From: Marinobacter bryozoorum
GTDB taxonomy: Bacteria > Pseudomonadota > Gammaproteobacteria > Pseudomonadales > Oleiphilaceae
Assembly: GCF_023156245.1 (NCBI RefSeq)
Contig: NZ_JAKZAH010000005.1
Location: 62,001 to 126,000 of the forward strand
DNA: 64,000 bases
Direction: 5' to 3'
Numbering within the stretch: the first letter of the stretch is position 1; each line of letters starts with the position of its first letter. Both the position numbers and the translations under genes were made by a program. Shown in pieces: positions 34,557-43,823 of the stretch. The notes under the pieces are model-generated. The model was not told where the DNA came from and did not search any database. It worked only from the letters and a program-made list of their open reading frames with translations.

Positions 34557-35385
34557 CGTCGGACTCCCCCGGCTCGTCCAGCACCTCACGATGGAAATCG
34601 GACAGGTCTCCCATCGCCGCTCCCGGCTGATCGCCCTCACCGGCGGAGGCAGTGCCGACCTGCTTTTCCAGCATGGCCTGGACGGCTTTCTGGAAACGTT
34701 TCTCGATCGTGTAGTCCACCAGTGAGTGCCGGGTTTCCACCTTGCAACCACCGGCCAGGATGGATTCGTCAGTGGTCACCGACACCTCGGCATCCAGCCG
34801 TGAGGCGACCTCATTCACCCATTCCTGGTCGGAAGGATTGATCCGTATGCGGACGTTTTCCCGGGTGGACGGCAAACTGTTTACTGCATCGGTAACCACC
34901 TGCCGGATCTGGGACGAATCCAGTGACAGCTCCCGGTGAATCACCGCCCGGGCCAGCACCGTGGCCAGGTTGACCAGGGCGGATTCCAGCTCGTCCTGGT
35001 GCCGCTCGATGGGGGCGACCAGTTCAGCCATCACGCTTTCCAGCCGCGCCAGTTTTTCGTCGATGGTGCTGCGGGTGTCCTGCTCGGCCTGCGACCGGCC
35101 TTCCTGTTCACCGGCTTCCCGGCCTTCCCGGTAACCCTGTTCGCGGCCTTCTTCCGCTCCCTGTTTGAAACCTTCATCGTGACCTGAACGGCGGCCCTCT
35201 TCCCTGCCTTCTTCCCAGGCAGACTGGCGAATGGCTTCAATGTCCGCGGCGGTCAGGGGCTTGACCTCGACCTCTTCTTCGCGGGGCACCTCGTTACCCT
35301 GTCCATCCAACAGGGGCAGCTCCCAGCGTTCCCAGGCACTGAGCTCTTCGCGGGGAATATTGTCGCGGCGACGGGAATCCTTCAT
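34537..35385 (-). CDS. fliH: Flagellar assembly protein FliH
   Basis: 282 residues. FliH is the negative regulator and peripheral stalk of FliI. The central region has glycine-spaced helical repeats typical of FliH ([20 protein letters not shown] and following, about 58-96), then the ATPase delta-like C-domain ([20 protein letters not shown] onward). The ATG at 35385 shares one base with the fliG stop (TGATG). The acidic tail ends ESDDDQQPG. Confidence 0.93.
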   Translation of the reverse strand: MKDSRRRDNIPREELSAWERWELPLLDGQGNEVPREEEVEVKPLTAADIEAIRQSAWEEGREEGRRSGHDEGFKQGAEEGREQGYREGREAGEQEGRSQAEQDTRSTIDEKLARLESVMAELVAPIERHQDELESALVNLATVLARAVIHRELSLDSSQIRQVVTDAVNSLPSTRENVRIRINPSDQEWVNEVASRLDAEVSVTTDESILAGGCKVETRHSLVDYTIEKRFQKAVQAMLEKQVGTASAGEGDQPGAAMGDLSDFHREVLDEPGESDDDQQPG

Positions 35386-36422
35386 CACATCATTTCTTCG
35401 CCGGCACCGCCGAGGGTGATTTCACCCGCTTCAGCCATTCGACGGGCAATGGTAATAATGTCTTTCTGCGCCGTTTCCACTTCACTGACACGGACCGGGC
35501 CCTTGGCTTCCAGGTCATCCTGCAGCAGCTCGGCCGCACGCTTGGACATATTGCGGAAAATCTTGTCCTTGACGGAATCATCCGCACCCTTGAGCGCGAC
35601 AACCAACACGTCGGAAGAGACTTCCCGCAACAGGGCCTGGATGCCCCGGTCGTCCACTTCCACCAGGTTGTCGAAGACAAACATCAGGTCCTCAATGGTG
35701 GAGGCCAGGTCCGGATCCATGTCCTTGATGGAATCCATCAGGCCACCTTCGATGGCCCGGTCCATGAAGTTCATGATATCCGCGGCACGTTTGACGCCAC
35801 CAATGCGGCTGGTCTGGGCACCGGAACCACCGGAGAACTGTTTCTCGAGAATATCGTTGAGCTCCTGCAAGGCCTGGGGCTGGATGCTTTCCAGTGCGGC
35901 CACCCGCATCATCACGTCCAGGCGTACCTTCTCATCGAGTGTGGCAAGGATTTCTGCGGCCTGGTCCGGATCCAGGTAGGAGATAACAATGGCCTGGATC
36001 TGGGGGTGTTCATAGCGAATGATATCCCCCACCGCCCGGGGTTCCATCCACTTGAGGGTGTCCAGGCCGGTGGTGTTCCCACCGATAAGGATCCGGTCGA
36101 TCAGGCTGGCAGCCTTGTCGTCGCCGAGGGCCTGGGTCAGCATGGCGCGGATATAGTCGTCGTTACCGACGCCCAGACCCGTCTGGCCACCAACCGCATC
36201 GACGAACTCATTGAGCACGAACGACACGTCGTCCTTGCTCACATCTTTCATCTGGGCCATGGCTACGCCCACTCGCTGGACTTCCTTCGGGCCCATATGG
36301 CGCAATATTTCGGCGGCGTCGGACTCACCCAGGGACATCAGCAGGATTGCGGCCTGCTCGACCCGGGGAATCTTGCGGCGGAGCTGTTTCTTGTCCCCGT
36401 CCTGGCGGTTTTCTTCACTCAT
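35385..36422 (-). CDS. fliG: Flagellar motor switch protein FliG
   Basis: 345 residues. N-terminal domain binds FliF, middle domain carries the EHPQ motif (IRYEHPQIQAIVISYL, about residues 134-149) and the C-terminal domain carries charged torque helices (DKIFRNMSKRAAELLQDDLE). It is the rotor component that contacts the stator. It overlaps fliF by eight bases and touches fliH by one. The N-terminal basic stretch (KKQLRRKIPRVEQ) is normal for the Pseudomonas type. Confidence 0.96.
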   Translation of the reverse strand: MSEENRQDGDKKQLRRKIPRVEQAAILLMSLGESDAAEILRHMGPKEVQRVGVAMAQMKDVSKDDVSFVLNEFVDAVGGQTGLGVGNDDYIRAMLTQALGDDKAASLIDRILIGGNTTGLDTLKWMEPRAVGDIIRYEHPQIQAIVISYLDPDQAAEILATLDEKVRLDVMMRVAALESIQPQALQELNDILEKQFSGGSGAQTSRIGGVKRAADIMNFMDRAIEGGLMDSIKDMDPDLASTIEDLMFVFDNLVEVDDRGIQALLREVSSDVLVVALKGADDSVKDKIFRNMSKRAAELLQDDLEAKGPVRVSEVETAQKDIITIARRMAEAGEITLGGAGEEMM

Positions 36423-38127
36423 CGACGTTCACCCACTGGCGCATTACCTGGGCAACCCGGGCCGGGTCCTCGGCAATCAGCCCCTTCAAAGCGTTCAGGT
36501 GCCTATCATAGCTGTCAGTAGCCCCGGGCAAAAGCAGCTCGTCCTGGCCGCCCATGGCATCCGCCAGGGCTTTGTCCGCTCCCATGCCCAGGTCATCGTA
36601 GGAGCCGCCGCCAGATTCAAAGTCATCTTCCCGCTCGCGGCGGCCACCGCCGGAGATGGACTTGAGCACCGGACGCAGCAGCCCCAGCACCAGGGCCAGG
36701 ATAACCACCCCGGCAAGTACCTGCTTCATCAGGTTCCAGAACCAGGGTTGCTCCCAGAACGATGGCTCCACATATTCCACCGACTCTTCCGGTGCGAAGG
36801 CGGTGTTCATCACCGTCACACTATCACCCCGGGCAGCAGAGTAACCAACGGCGTCGCGAACCAGCATATTGAGCCGTTGCAGCTCCTGTTCTTCCCAGGG
36901 CTGGTAGGTAACCTCGCCGGTATCCGGGCTGACCACCCGCTTGTCATCCACGGCCACCGCCACGGTCAGACGTTTGACGTCGCCCTGGGCCTGGCGAATG
37001 TAGCTGACCGTGCGGTCCACTTCGTAGTTGCGGGTCGACTCGCGGCGGATATCCACCGGCTGGGTCTGGCCACCTTCGTCATCGTCCTCGTTACCTGCCC
37101 CAGCCTGCTCAGGCACCGTGGCGGCGCCCGGCGGCTGGTTGGAAAGGGCTCCGGGAATCCCACCTTGCGCCCCGGCGACCCGCTGCTCGGACGACTCCCG
37201 CTCACTGCGTATGGCCTGTTGCTCCGGGTTGAACAATTCTTCGGCCTGCTCCACCGACGAGAAATCCAGGTCGGCGCTGACCTCTGCCCGGAAGCGGCTG
37301 TCGCCTACAATCGGTGCAATCATCGAGGCTACCCGGCGGGTAAGGCGATCTTCTACCCGCTCGGTGTACTCATACTGTTCCTGCATATCCCGGCGGCTTT
37401 CATCTTCATCACGGCCGGTAAGCAGGTTGCCATTCTGGTCCACCACCGTGACCTGGTCGCGCTGCATTTCCGGCACACTGCCGGCTACCAGGTTAACAAT
37501 GGCCTTGATCTGCTCCTGCTCGACCCGGCGACCCGCAAACACATTCAGGAAGACAGACGCGCTGGGCTGACGGGCATCACGAACGAACACGGAACGCTCG
37601 GGAATCGCCAGGTGGACGCGGGCAGACTTGACGCTACGCATGCTGCCAATCGTGCGGGCGAGCTCGCCTTCCAGGCCCCGGCGGAAGCTGACGGTCTCCA
37701 TAAACTGGGAGGTACCCAGCCCCTGGTCCTGGTCCAGCAATTCATAGCCGATGGTGTCCCGGTCTGTCACACCCTCCGCAGCCAGTTTCAGGCGGGCATC
37801 ATAGACATCATCGGAAGCCACCAGCAACGCGCCGGAGCGCCCGTCCATACGGTACTGTATACCACTCTGGTCAAGGATGCGGGACACATCTTCCGGGTTG
37901 TAACTGGACAGGTCTCCCAGTACCGGCTGGTAATCCGGTTCCTGGGCCCACAACACGACAGCCACGCCCAGTGCCACGCTGGCAGCCAGCCCTACCATAA
38001 GGCCGATCTGCCGCAACAGGTTCAGGCGATTGAAGCCGAACAACAGGTCGCTGCGGCTTTCGTTCTCGGTGTCCGAGCCGGTGGTGGACAGCTCGGTGGA
38101 GGTGGCGTCTGCAGGTACACTGGCCAT
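36415..38127 (-). CDS. fliF: Flagellar MS-ring protein FliF
   Basis: 570 residues with two transmembrane helices (about 40-60 and 463-483). Between them lie the ring-building motifs and the beta-collar, with DQDQGLGTSQFMETVSFRRG and RSVKSARVHLAIPERSVFVR. A P/G-rich insert lies near 320-350. The cytoplasmic FliG-binding tail ends VMRQWVNVDE. FliF is the first-assembled platform of the basal body. It lies 35 bases after fliE and overlaps fliG by eight. Confidence 0.96.
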   Translation of the reverse strand: MASVPADATSTELSTTGSDTENESRSDLLFGFNRLNLLRQIGLMVGLAASVALGVAVVLWAQEPDYQPVLGDLSSYNPEDVSRILDQSGIQYRMDGRSGALLVASDDVYDARLKLAAEGVTDRDTIGYELLDQDQGLGTSQFMETVSFRRGLEGELARTIGSMRSVKSARVHLAIPERSVFVRDARQPSASVFLNVFAGRRVEQEQIKAIVNLVAGSVPEMQRDQVTVVDQNGNLLTGRDEDESRRDMQEQYEYTERVEDRLTRRVASMIAPIVGDSRFRAEVSADLDFSSVEQAEELFNPEQQAIRSERESSEQRVAGAQGGIPGALSNQPPGAATVPEQAGAGNEDDDEGGQTQPVDIRRESTRNYEVDRTVSYIRQAQGDVKRLTVAVAVDDKRVVSPDTGEVTYQPWEEQELQRLNMLVRDAVGYSAARGDSVTVMNTAFAPEESVEYVEPSFWEQPWFWNLMKQVLAGVVILALVLGLLRPVLKSISGGGRREREDDFESGGGSYDDLGMGADKALADAMGGQDELLLPGATDSYDRHLNALKGLIAEDPARVAQVMRQWVNVDE

Positions 38128-38162
38128 GGATTTGCTCCGCTGCTAACTCGTTATACCGGCCG

Positions 38163-38531
38163 TCAGATCGGCATGTTCATGATGTCTTCGTACGCCTTCA
38201 CCACCCGGTTACGAACCTGGGACAGCGCATCAAAGGCGACAGAAGATTTCTGGGAGGCAATCATCACCCGGGTAATATCCACGTTCGGGTCACCCTGTTC
38301 GTAGGCGGTTCGCAAATCGCCGGTGGTGGACTGGAGGTCATTCACCTTGTCCACCGCCTGGCTGAGCATATCGCCAAAACCCGGAGTTTGATTGGCTTTC
38401 TCGGGACCCGCCGGCTTGTCTACCTGACCACGTACCGCCAGGTCATTGTCCATACGCTGGTTCTGCGTCATCTGCGCCCGCAGGTTGCGCATTTCAGACA
38501 GGACGTTGTTAATGTCGGCTCGTTGGACCAT
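38163..38531 (-). CDS. fliE: Flagellar hook-basal body adapter FliE
   Basis: 122 residues. FliE joins the MS ring and export gate to the rod. The C-terminal half holds the conserved FGDMLSQAVDKVNDLQ and the end DALSQVRNRVVKAYEDIMNMPI-like pattern of the family (positions about 100-122). GGAG precedes the ATG at proper spacing. It heads the fliEFGHIJ transcript from its own sigma-54 promoter 75-94 bases upstream, after the fleR terminator. Confidence 0.94.
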   Translation of the reverse strand: MVQRADINNVLSEMRNLRAQMTQNQRMDNDLAVRGQVDKPAGPEKANQTPGFGDMLSQAVDKVNDLQSTTGDLRTAYEQGDPNVDITRVMIASQKSSVAFDALSQVRNRVVKAYEDIMNMPI

Positions 38532-38605
38532 TGCTCATCTCCCGGTTCCCAAAGCTGTTTCCAGGCCCCACGTCATACTCGGGGCTGAACAGGTTTGATC
38601 CGTTC

Positions 38606-38625
38606 AATGCAAACTCCTGACCAAC
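38606..38625 (-). promoter_or_regulatory. Sigma-54 promoter upstream of fliE
   Basis: Read on the minus strand: GTTGGTCAGGAGTTTGCATT. TTGGTCA at -24, TTGCA at -12, GG to GC spacing ten. It directly follows, in the direction of transcription, a 17-base AT-only-arm palindrome (38629-38645). Confidence 0.8.
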
Positions 38626-38628
38626 TCA

Positions 38629-38645
38629 TAATTAATCATTAATTA
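38629..38645. promoter_or_regulatory. AT-rich palindrome adjacent to the fliE promoter
   Basis: TAATTAATCATTAATTA is a perfect palindrome apart from its central base. It lies just upstream of the fliE sigma-54 promoter, where a bacterial enhancer-binding protein such as FleQ, or a DNA-bending protein, could bind. The sequence is seen directly; the role is inference. Confidence 0.45.
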
Positions 38646-38736
38646 CAGTCAGTTAAGCGGGAACTCAAAATGCTGACCGAAGGATATGCCGGGATTTTGA
38701 CGAGCTGACAGGGGCCATCGAAGGCCCAGAAACACG

Positions 38737-38758
38737 AAAGGCGCCCGCAGGCGCCTTT
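38737..38758 (-). terminator. Rho-independent terminator after fleR
   Basis: AAAGGCGCC and GGCGCCTTT form a perfect 9-bp stem with a four-base loop; on the minus strand it is followed by CGTGTTTCTGG. It begins 18 bases past the fleR stop codon and separates fleSR from fliE. Confidence 0.75.
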
Positions 38759-38776
38759 ACGCATCCATGGTCAGTG

Positions 38777-40255
38777 TCAGCCAGCCATGGCCAGCTCGGC
38801 GTCCAGGTCGATACCGAAGTCACGCATCTGGGCGAGCTTGTAGCGCAGGGTGCGGGGACTTATGCCCAACTGCTCTGCCGCCCGGTTGCGGCGGCCACGC
38901 TCGCGTCGAAGCGTATCGATGATGATGCGGAACTCCCTGCGGCGGACTTCATCTCCCAGTGAGGCAGACTCCGCTTCGGGTTCCGGTGTCACCTGCGAGT
39001 GCCCTGCCGTGTCACCATGCTCAGCGACCGGTGCGCTGACCGGCTCAGCCTGCACTGGTGCCGGCGGCGCCTGGGTAACCGGTGCGGTCGGGCTGGCAGC
39101 CACGCTGCCCAGTCCGGTAATACCCATATCCAGGCACAGGTCCTCCGCCTGGATCTCGGCACCCTGGTGCAGTACCAGGGCCCGCTGTATGGCGTTATCC
39201 AGCTCCCGCACGTTGCCGGGCCAGCCGTGATTCTGAAGCGCCTGGCGAGCCCCGCCTCCCAGGGTAATACCGGTGAGTTTCATCTTGCGACTGTGCTCGC
39301 GCAGCAGGTGCTCAGCCAGGGGCAGGATATCCTTCGGGCGATCCCGCAACGGGTGCCAGTGCATGGGCAGTACGCTCAGACGGTAATAGAGGTCTTCCCG
39401 GAACTTGCCTTCACGGACGTAGTCTGCCAGGTCCCGGTTGGTGGTGGCCAGTACGCGTACATCGAGGGAAATGGTGCGGCGCCCACCGACCCGCTCCACT
39501 TCCCGCTCCTGCAATACCCGCAAGAGCTTGGACTGCAACCCCAGGTCCATCTCCGAAATCTCGTCCAGCAGGATGGTGCCACCGTTGGCCTGCTCGAACT
39601 TGCCCGGTACCGAGGCATGGGCGCCGGTAAACGCGCCCTTCTCGTGACCGAACAGAATGGCCTCAAGCATGTTCTCGGGAATGGCAGCGCAGTTGATGGC
39701 TACGAAGGGCTGGTCACTGCGACCGGAGTTCTGATGGATAAAGCGGGCCAGCACTTCCTTGCCGGTGCCACTCTCGCCGGAAATCATCACCGTGGAATCA
39801 CTGGCAGCCACTTTCTTTGCCAGCTGGAACAGGCGCTTGCTGATGGGATCTTCCGCCACCGGGTCGTCACTGTTGCGACGGCGACTGACCGTGGCACCCA
39901 CGACCTTGTCCACCGCTTCCACCAACACCTGCGGCTCGAAGGGCTTGACCAGGTAGTCAATCGCGCCGGTCTGCATGGCGCTCACCGCATCGCTGATCTG
40001 GCCATAGGCAGTAATCAGCATCATGGGCAGCCCGGGGTACTTCTTCAGCACTTCCGAGAGCAACTCATGGCCGGACATACCCGGCATATTAACGTCACTG
40101 ACCACCATATCCACCGGCCCACGGGCCAGTTCCTCCAGCGCCTTTTCACCGGATGCGGCTTCCCGCACCCGGAAACGGGCCAGCTCAAGGGTGGTAACCA
40201 GCGCCTCGCGCAGGTCGTGGTCGTCTTCAACGATAAGAATCTGGGGTCGGGCCAT
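38777..40255 (-). CDS. fleR: Sigma-54-dependent two-component response regulator FleR
   Basis: 492 residues. Receiver (1-120) with D54 in VVSDVNMPGMSG; AAA+ domain with Walker A GESGTGKE, the sigma-54 contact loop GAFTGA and DLYYRLSVLP; a P/A-rich linker (about 385-430) and a Fis-type helix-turn-helix at the end (RNRAAEQLGISPRTLRYKLA). FleR activates class III flagellar genes when phosphorylated by FleS. It starts 25 bases after fleS and is followed by a clear terminator. Confidence 0.95.
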   Translation of the reverse strand: MARPQILIVEDDHDLREALVTTLELARFRVREAASGEKALEELARGPVDMVVSDVNMPGMSGHELLSEVLKKYPGLPMMLITAYGQISDAVSAMQTGAIDYLVKPFEPQVLVEAVDKVVGATVSRRRNSDDPVAEDPISKRLFQLAKKVAASDSTVMISGESGTGKEVLARFIHQNSGRSDQPFVAINCAAIPENMLEAILFGHEKGAFTGAHASVPGKFEQANGGTILLDEISEMDLGLQSKLLRVLQEREVERVGGRRTISLDVRVLATTNRDLADYVREGKFREDLYYRLSVLPMHWHPLRDRPKDILPLAEHLLREHSRKMKLTGITLGGGARQALQNHGWPGNVRELDNAIQRALVLHQGAEIQAEDLCLDMGITGLGSVAASPTAPVTQAPPAPVQAEPVSAPVAEHGDTAGHSQVTPEPEAESASLGDEVRRREFRIIIDTLRRERGRRNRAAEQLGISPRTLRYKLAQMRDFGIDLDAELAMAG

Positions 40256-40280
40256 GATGTCCTCCGACGGTCCTTTTCTG

Positions 40281-41543
40281 TCAGGATGTTGTTTTCAGGT
40301 TACGGGCGGCGGGTAAACGCACCGAGGCACAGGCGCCGCCAGCAGGCATGGGTACCAGGCTGAACTGCCCGTTATGGGCCTTGACCACAGCCTGCACCAC
40401 CGCCAGGCCCAGACCGGTGCCATGGGACTTGGTGGTGTAGAACGCTTCCATCAACTGGCCGGCCTGTTGCTCAGGGAAGCCGGGGCCATTGTCCGCCACT
40501 GCGATAATCAGTTCGTCGCCGTCCCCTGTCACAGAGACTTCCACCTTTCCGGCACCAGCTTCCAGGCTGTTATTCACCAGGTTCATACAGGCCCCTACCA
40601 GGGCTTCCTGGTTGCACATCAGCGGCACCCGGTTACCCCGGACAACCAATTCCACTTGCTGACTGTCAGTAAGGTTCAAGCCATCCACCGCCGCCCGCAG
40701 ACCATCTTCGATGCGCTCGGATGACAGCGCTTCCGCCAGCCGGGTTTCACCCCGGGCAAAGGTCAGCATGTCACGCACCTGGGACTCCAGGTGGGTCAGG
40801 CGGGACATAAGGCGACTGGCACAACGCTGGCGCAGTTCCTCGTCCAGCTCTGGCTGGGACAGGTGGCCACCGTAAAGGATGGCCGCCGACAGCGGGGTGC
40901 GGATCTGATGCGCCAGCGACGCCACCATGCGGCCCATGGCGGATAGCCGTTGGGCATGGGCAAGCTGGGACTGGAGCTGACGGGTTTCGGTGAGATCGGT
41001 GAGCAGGATCAGCTGACCCGGCTCGTTTTCCATGGTACGGATTTCGATACTGACCCGGCGACCGTCCTTCAGGGACACTTCGTGGCCGTCGTCCCGGCGG
41101 GGGGCAAAGCAGCGCTGGATAACGCTGACCCAGCGTTCGCCTTCCAGGGGCTCCCCCAGCAGGGCGACGGCAGCCGGGTTGCACTGGGCAACCGTGCCCT
41201 GGCTGTCCAGTACGACAACGCCAGCGGGCAGGGCCGATAACAGGGTTGAGAGGCGGTCCGCCAGGCGCTCTTTTTCTTCCAGCTCTCGCTGGCGTTGACG
41301 GGTCTCGGCGGTGAGTTCGCCGGAAAGCTGGTTCACCCGGGACTCCAGTGTACGGTAGGAGTCGGTGATCTGGCGGGACATCTGATTGAACAGGTCCAGG
41401 GCAGAGTCCACCGCAGCATCGTCATCCTGCGCCGGGAACAGCGCGGTCACCTTGTCGTTGGCGTCCGCCGCGGCATCCCTTGAACTTACGGAACCGAACT
41501 TCCCGGAACGGGAGGCAGGTACTGCCGTCTGGATCTGTCTCAT
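40281..41543 (-). CDS. fleS: Two-component sensor histidine kinase FleS
   Basis: 420 residues without transmembrane helices. A coiled N-terminal region, a PAS-like domain (about 95-195, VVVLDSQGTVAQCNPAAVAL) and the kinase core with H-box MVASLAHQIRTPLSAAILY, N-box NLVNNSLEAG and G-boxes DNGPGF and GTGLGL. As a soluble kinase it probably senses an internal state of flagellar assembly. The ATG has GGGGGAAG upstream. A sigma-54 promoter lies 40-58 bases upstream, so fleSR is probably FleQ-dependent. Confidence 0.93.
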   Translation of the reverse strand: MRQIQTAVPASRSGKFGSVSSRDAAADANDKVTALFPAQDDDAAVDSALDLFNQMSRQITDSYRTLESRVNQLSGELTAETRQRQRELEEKERLADRLSTLLSALPAGVVVLDSQGTVAQCNPAAVALLGEPLEGERWVSVIQRCFAPRRDDGHEVSLKDGRRVSIEIRTMENEPGQLILLTDLTETRQLQSQLAHAQRLSAMGRMVASLAHQIRTPLSAAILYGGHLSQPELDEELRQRCASRLMSRLTHLESQVRDMLTFARGETRLAEALSSERIEDGLRAAVDGLNLTDSQQVELVVRGNRVPLMCNQEALVGACMNLVNNSLEAGAGKVEVSVTGDGDELIIAVADNGPGFPEQQAGQLMEAFYTTKSHGTGLGLAVVQAVVKAHNGQFSLVPMPAGGACASVRLPAARNLKTTS

Positions 41544-41582
41544 GCTTCCCCCTGACCATAATGTAATGATTCAGGAGGGTAT

Positions 41583-41601
41583 TAGCAGGACCCGTGCCAG
41601 A
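41583..41601 (-). promoter_or_regulatory. Sigma-54 promoter upstream of fleS
   Basis: Read on the minus strand: TCTGGCACGGGTCCTGCTA. A perfect TGGCACG at -24, CTGCT at -12 and GG to GC spacing of ten. The region upstream (about 41602-41645) is strikingly AT-rich, suiting an activator or bending site. Confidence 0.8.
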
Positions 41602-41686
41602 AGATTTTTATTGTTTTAATTCAGATTGTTGCAGGAATAAAAAAACAGATCCCCAGGTCCCTTTAACGGACAGTGACAGAAAACCG

Positions 41687-43138
41687 TCAGCTGTCACCCT
41701 CTTCCCGAAGACCGTATTTTCGAACCTTCTCTACCAGGGTTGTCCGGCGAATTCTCAGCTTTTCAGCCGCCCTGGCGACCACGCCACTGGCCTCGTCAAG
41801 GGCCTGCTGAATCAGCTGCTTCTCCAGGTTGGACAGGTAATCCTTTAGGTCGAGCCCATTAACCGGCAACAGCGCCGGCGCATCCAGGCCTACCAGCCCG
41901 GGCATGCCTCCGGCGGGCATGGCGTCTTCGTCTCCCGGCAGGCCCTCGTCGTAGTCATCGACATAGCGGAATTTTTTCGGCAACTCCTGTACCCCGATAA
42001 CACCGTAGGGGTGCATGATGGCAAGTCGCTCCACCAGGTTGGCCAGCTCACGGACATTACCAGGCCAGTCGTGGCGGCAGAGGCTGAGAATGGCGGCGGA
42101 GTTCAGGCGCAGCGACCCGCGCTTTTCCTTTTCCATCCGGGCAATAAGCTCATTGATCAGTAAGGGGATGTCTTCGGCCCGTTCCCGCAGTGCTGGCATC
42201 TCGATGGGGAATACATTGAGGCGGTAATAGAGATCTTCCCGGAAGTCGCCCTTCTCAATCATGTCTTCCAGGTTCTTGTGAGTGGCAGCAATAATGCGCA
42301 CATCGGCACTCTGGGTCTTGTTACTGCCCACTCGCTCAAAGGTACGCTCCTGCAATACCCGCAGTATCTTCACCTGCATATTGAGGGGCATGTCGCCAAT
42401 TTCGTCCAGGAAAAGGGTGCCCCCTTCGGCCAGCTCGAACCGCCCCACCCTCGCCGTAATGGCACCGGTAAAGGCACCTTTTTCATGCCCGAACAGCTCG
42501 CTTTCCAGGAGCTCGGCGGGGATGGCGCCGCAGTTAACCGGTACGAAGGGCTTTTCACGCCGGGGAGAATGATAGTGCAGGTTGCGGGCGACCACCTCCT
42601 TGCCGGTACCAGACTCGCCTGTCACCAGCACGCTCACGTCCTTATCCGCCACCTGGCTCATGAGGTCACGTACAACCTTGACAGTGCGGGAAGTGCCTAC
42701 CAGGCTCCGGAACAACATGACATTGCGCTGCTGACCACGCCCCCGTGCCCGGGTGTGCTGATCACGGTAGATCTGGGCCCGGTACAGCGAGTCGATAAAC
42801 TTGGTGTAGTTAGGGGGCCACTCCAGGCGAGCGATCACCCGCTCGCGGTAGTCCTTGTCCAGGTCCGCCAGGTCGGGGTCACCCACCACCAGGATCGGCA
42901 GTCCTGCCTCGGCGTTACAGACCGCCTCGATATCTTCACGCAGCTGCCTAGTATCCTCGCCGTCGACCACTGCCACGCCCAGCTCTGCCAGGGCGTCTTC
43001 ATCGCCGCTGGCCAGGCGTTCGCGGGAGGCACTGTCGTCCAGAACCGTCTCCTTGCCAATGAATTCGAGTATGGTTTTCAGATCCCTGGCCCGTGAGTCA
43101 TCCCTACCCAGCACCAGCACGGTATCAGTCATCGACAT
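41687..43138 (-). CDS. fleQ: Flagellar master regulator FleQ (sigma-54 enhancer-binding protein)
   Basis: 483 residues. Divergent receiver-like N-domain (1-130) without a clear phospho-acceptor motif; AAA+ domain with [25 protein letters not shown] and [16 protein letters not shown]-terminal Fis-type helix-turn-helix ([20 protein letters not shown]). FleQ starts the flagellar cascade, binds c-di-GMP in Pseudomonas and is antagonised by FleN. The weak Shine-Dalgarno leaves ATGs at 43138 and 43132 both possible. A sigma-70-like promoter lies about 90-115 bases upstream. Confidence 0.95.
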   Translation of the reverse strand: MSMTDTVLVLGRDDSRARDLKTILEFIGKETVLDDSASRERLASGDEDALAELGVAVVDGEDTRQLREDIEAVCNAEAGLPILVVGDPDLADLDKDYRERVIARLEWPPNYTKFIDSLYRAQIYRDQHTRARGRGQQRNVMLFRSLVGTSRTVKVVRDLMSQVADKDVSVLVTGESGTGKEVVARNLHYHSPRREKPFVPVNCGAIPAELLESELFGHEKGAFTGAITARVGRFELAEGGTLFLDEIGDMPLNMQVKILRVLQERTFERVGSNKTQSADVRIIAATHKNLEDMIEKGDFREDLYYRLNVFPIEMPALRERAEDIPLLINELIARMEKEKRGSLRLNSAAILSLCRHDWPGNVRELANLVERLAIMHPYGVIGVQELPKKFRYVDDYDEGLPGDEDAMPAGGMPGLVGLDAPALLPVNGLDLKDYLSNLEKQLIQQALDEASGVVARAAEKLRIRRTTLVEKVRKYGLREEGDS

Positions 43139-43225
43139 TCAGATTGTATCTCTTGGTCAGCACAGCAAGAAAACGGACCAGGTAAAGGGATACCCTGATC
43201 TGCCCGGCGATATTGTTTGTGCAGT

Positions 43226-43254
43226 ATTTAAGACTTTTAACGGATGGGAGTCAA
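43226..43254 (-). promoter_or_regulatory. Candidate sigma-70 promoter of fleQ
   Basis: On the minus strand TTGACT (43249-43254) and TTAAAT (43226-43231) are separated by exactly 17 bases. A GACGCGG/CCGCGTC hairpin (43261-43277) lies just upstream, between fliT and this promoter, without a T-run. A vegetative promoter fits FleQ being at the top of the cascade. Confidence 0.55.
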
Positions 43255-43316
43255 TTTTATGACGCGGATCCCGCGTCCGCCGGTGACACAAGTCAAAACC
43301 GACGTGAACCGGAACG

Positions 43317-43649
43317 TCAGGAGCGATTACGATCCGACACATTGGCATAGGCACTGGCGGCCTTGCGGTTCTGCCCGACCTGCTCAAGGGCCTCCTTGGC
43401 CTCATCGCGAACCTTCCGGGCCTGGGTATCGGCCTGTTCGACAAATTGCTCCAGGGTACGAAGGCGCTTCTGCACTTCCGTCGGCGACAGCTGTCGCTGC
43501 TCCATGGCCACCATCACCGGGTCAATCAGGTCACGGACGTCATTGTTGAGATCTCCCAGGCGCGTCCAATCCCGGTCTTCCAGCGCTTGTTGTAGCTGAC
43601 CAATGCGCTCATCCAGTCTTGCGAGGGCTTCCTGGGCATCTTGGGTCAT
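43317..43649 (-). CDS. fliT: FliT-like flagellar export chaperone
   Basis: 110 residues, all helical. It resembles FliT in length, in the DWTRLGDLNNDVRDLIDPV segment and in the ending GQNRKAASAYANV. FliT proteins are cytoplasmic chaperones of the cap protein FliD and lie upstream of fleQ in Pseudomonas. I choose the ATG at 43649, with GGAG six bases upstream, over two closely preceding ones. The usual upstream genes fliS, fliD and fliC are missing here; the next gene is a divergent non-flagellar one. Sequence identity of this family is low, so confidence is moderate. Confidence 0.7.
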   Translation of the reverse strand: MTQDAQEALARLDERIGQLQQALEDRDWTRLGDLNNDVRDLIDPVMVAMEQRQLSPTEVQKRLRTLEQFVEQADTQARKVRDEAKEALEQVGQNRKAASAYANVSDRNRS

Positions 43650-43823
43650 TGTCATCTCCGGATCGATGGCCCCGGCCAGGCGTATCCAGTGGCCAGGGGG
43701 GAACTCGCTACAGGTTAACCAGTATACTGGTCCTGACCATGCCATAAACCAGGAGAAACTGAACGTCGATTCTGGTAAGCTGTCACGTTATTCAGCGATT
43801 CACACGACGAGGTACAGCCAGCC

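Noticed and set aside
36211-38304. Long plus-strand open frame of 697 codons
   Set aside because: It is the antisense of fliF and fliE; its sequence is H/G/Q-rich without domains, while the minus-strand frame is an unmistakable FliF.
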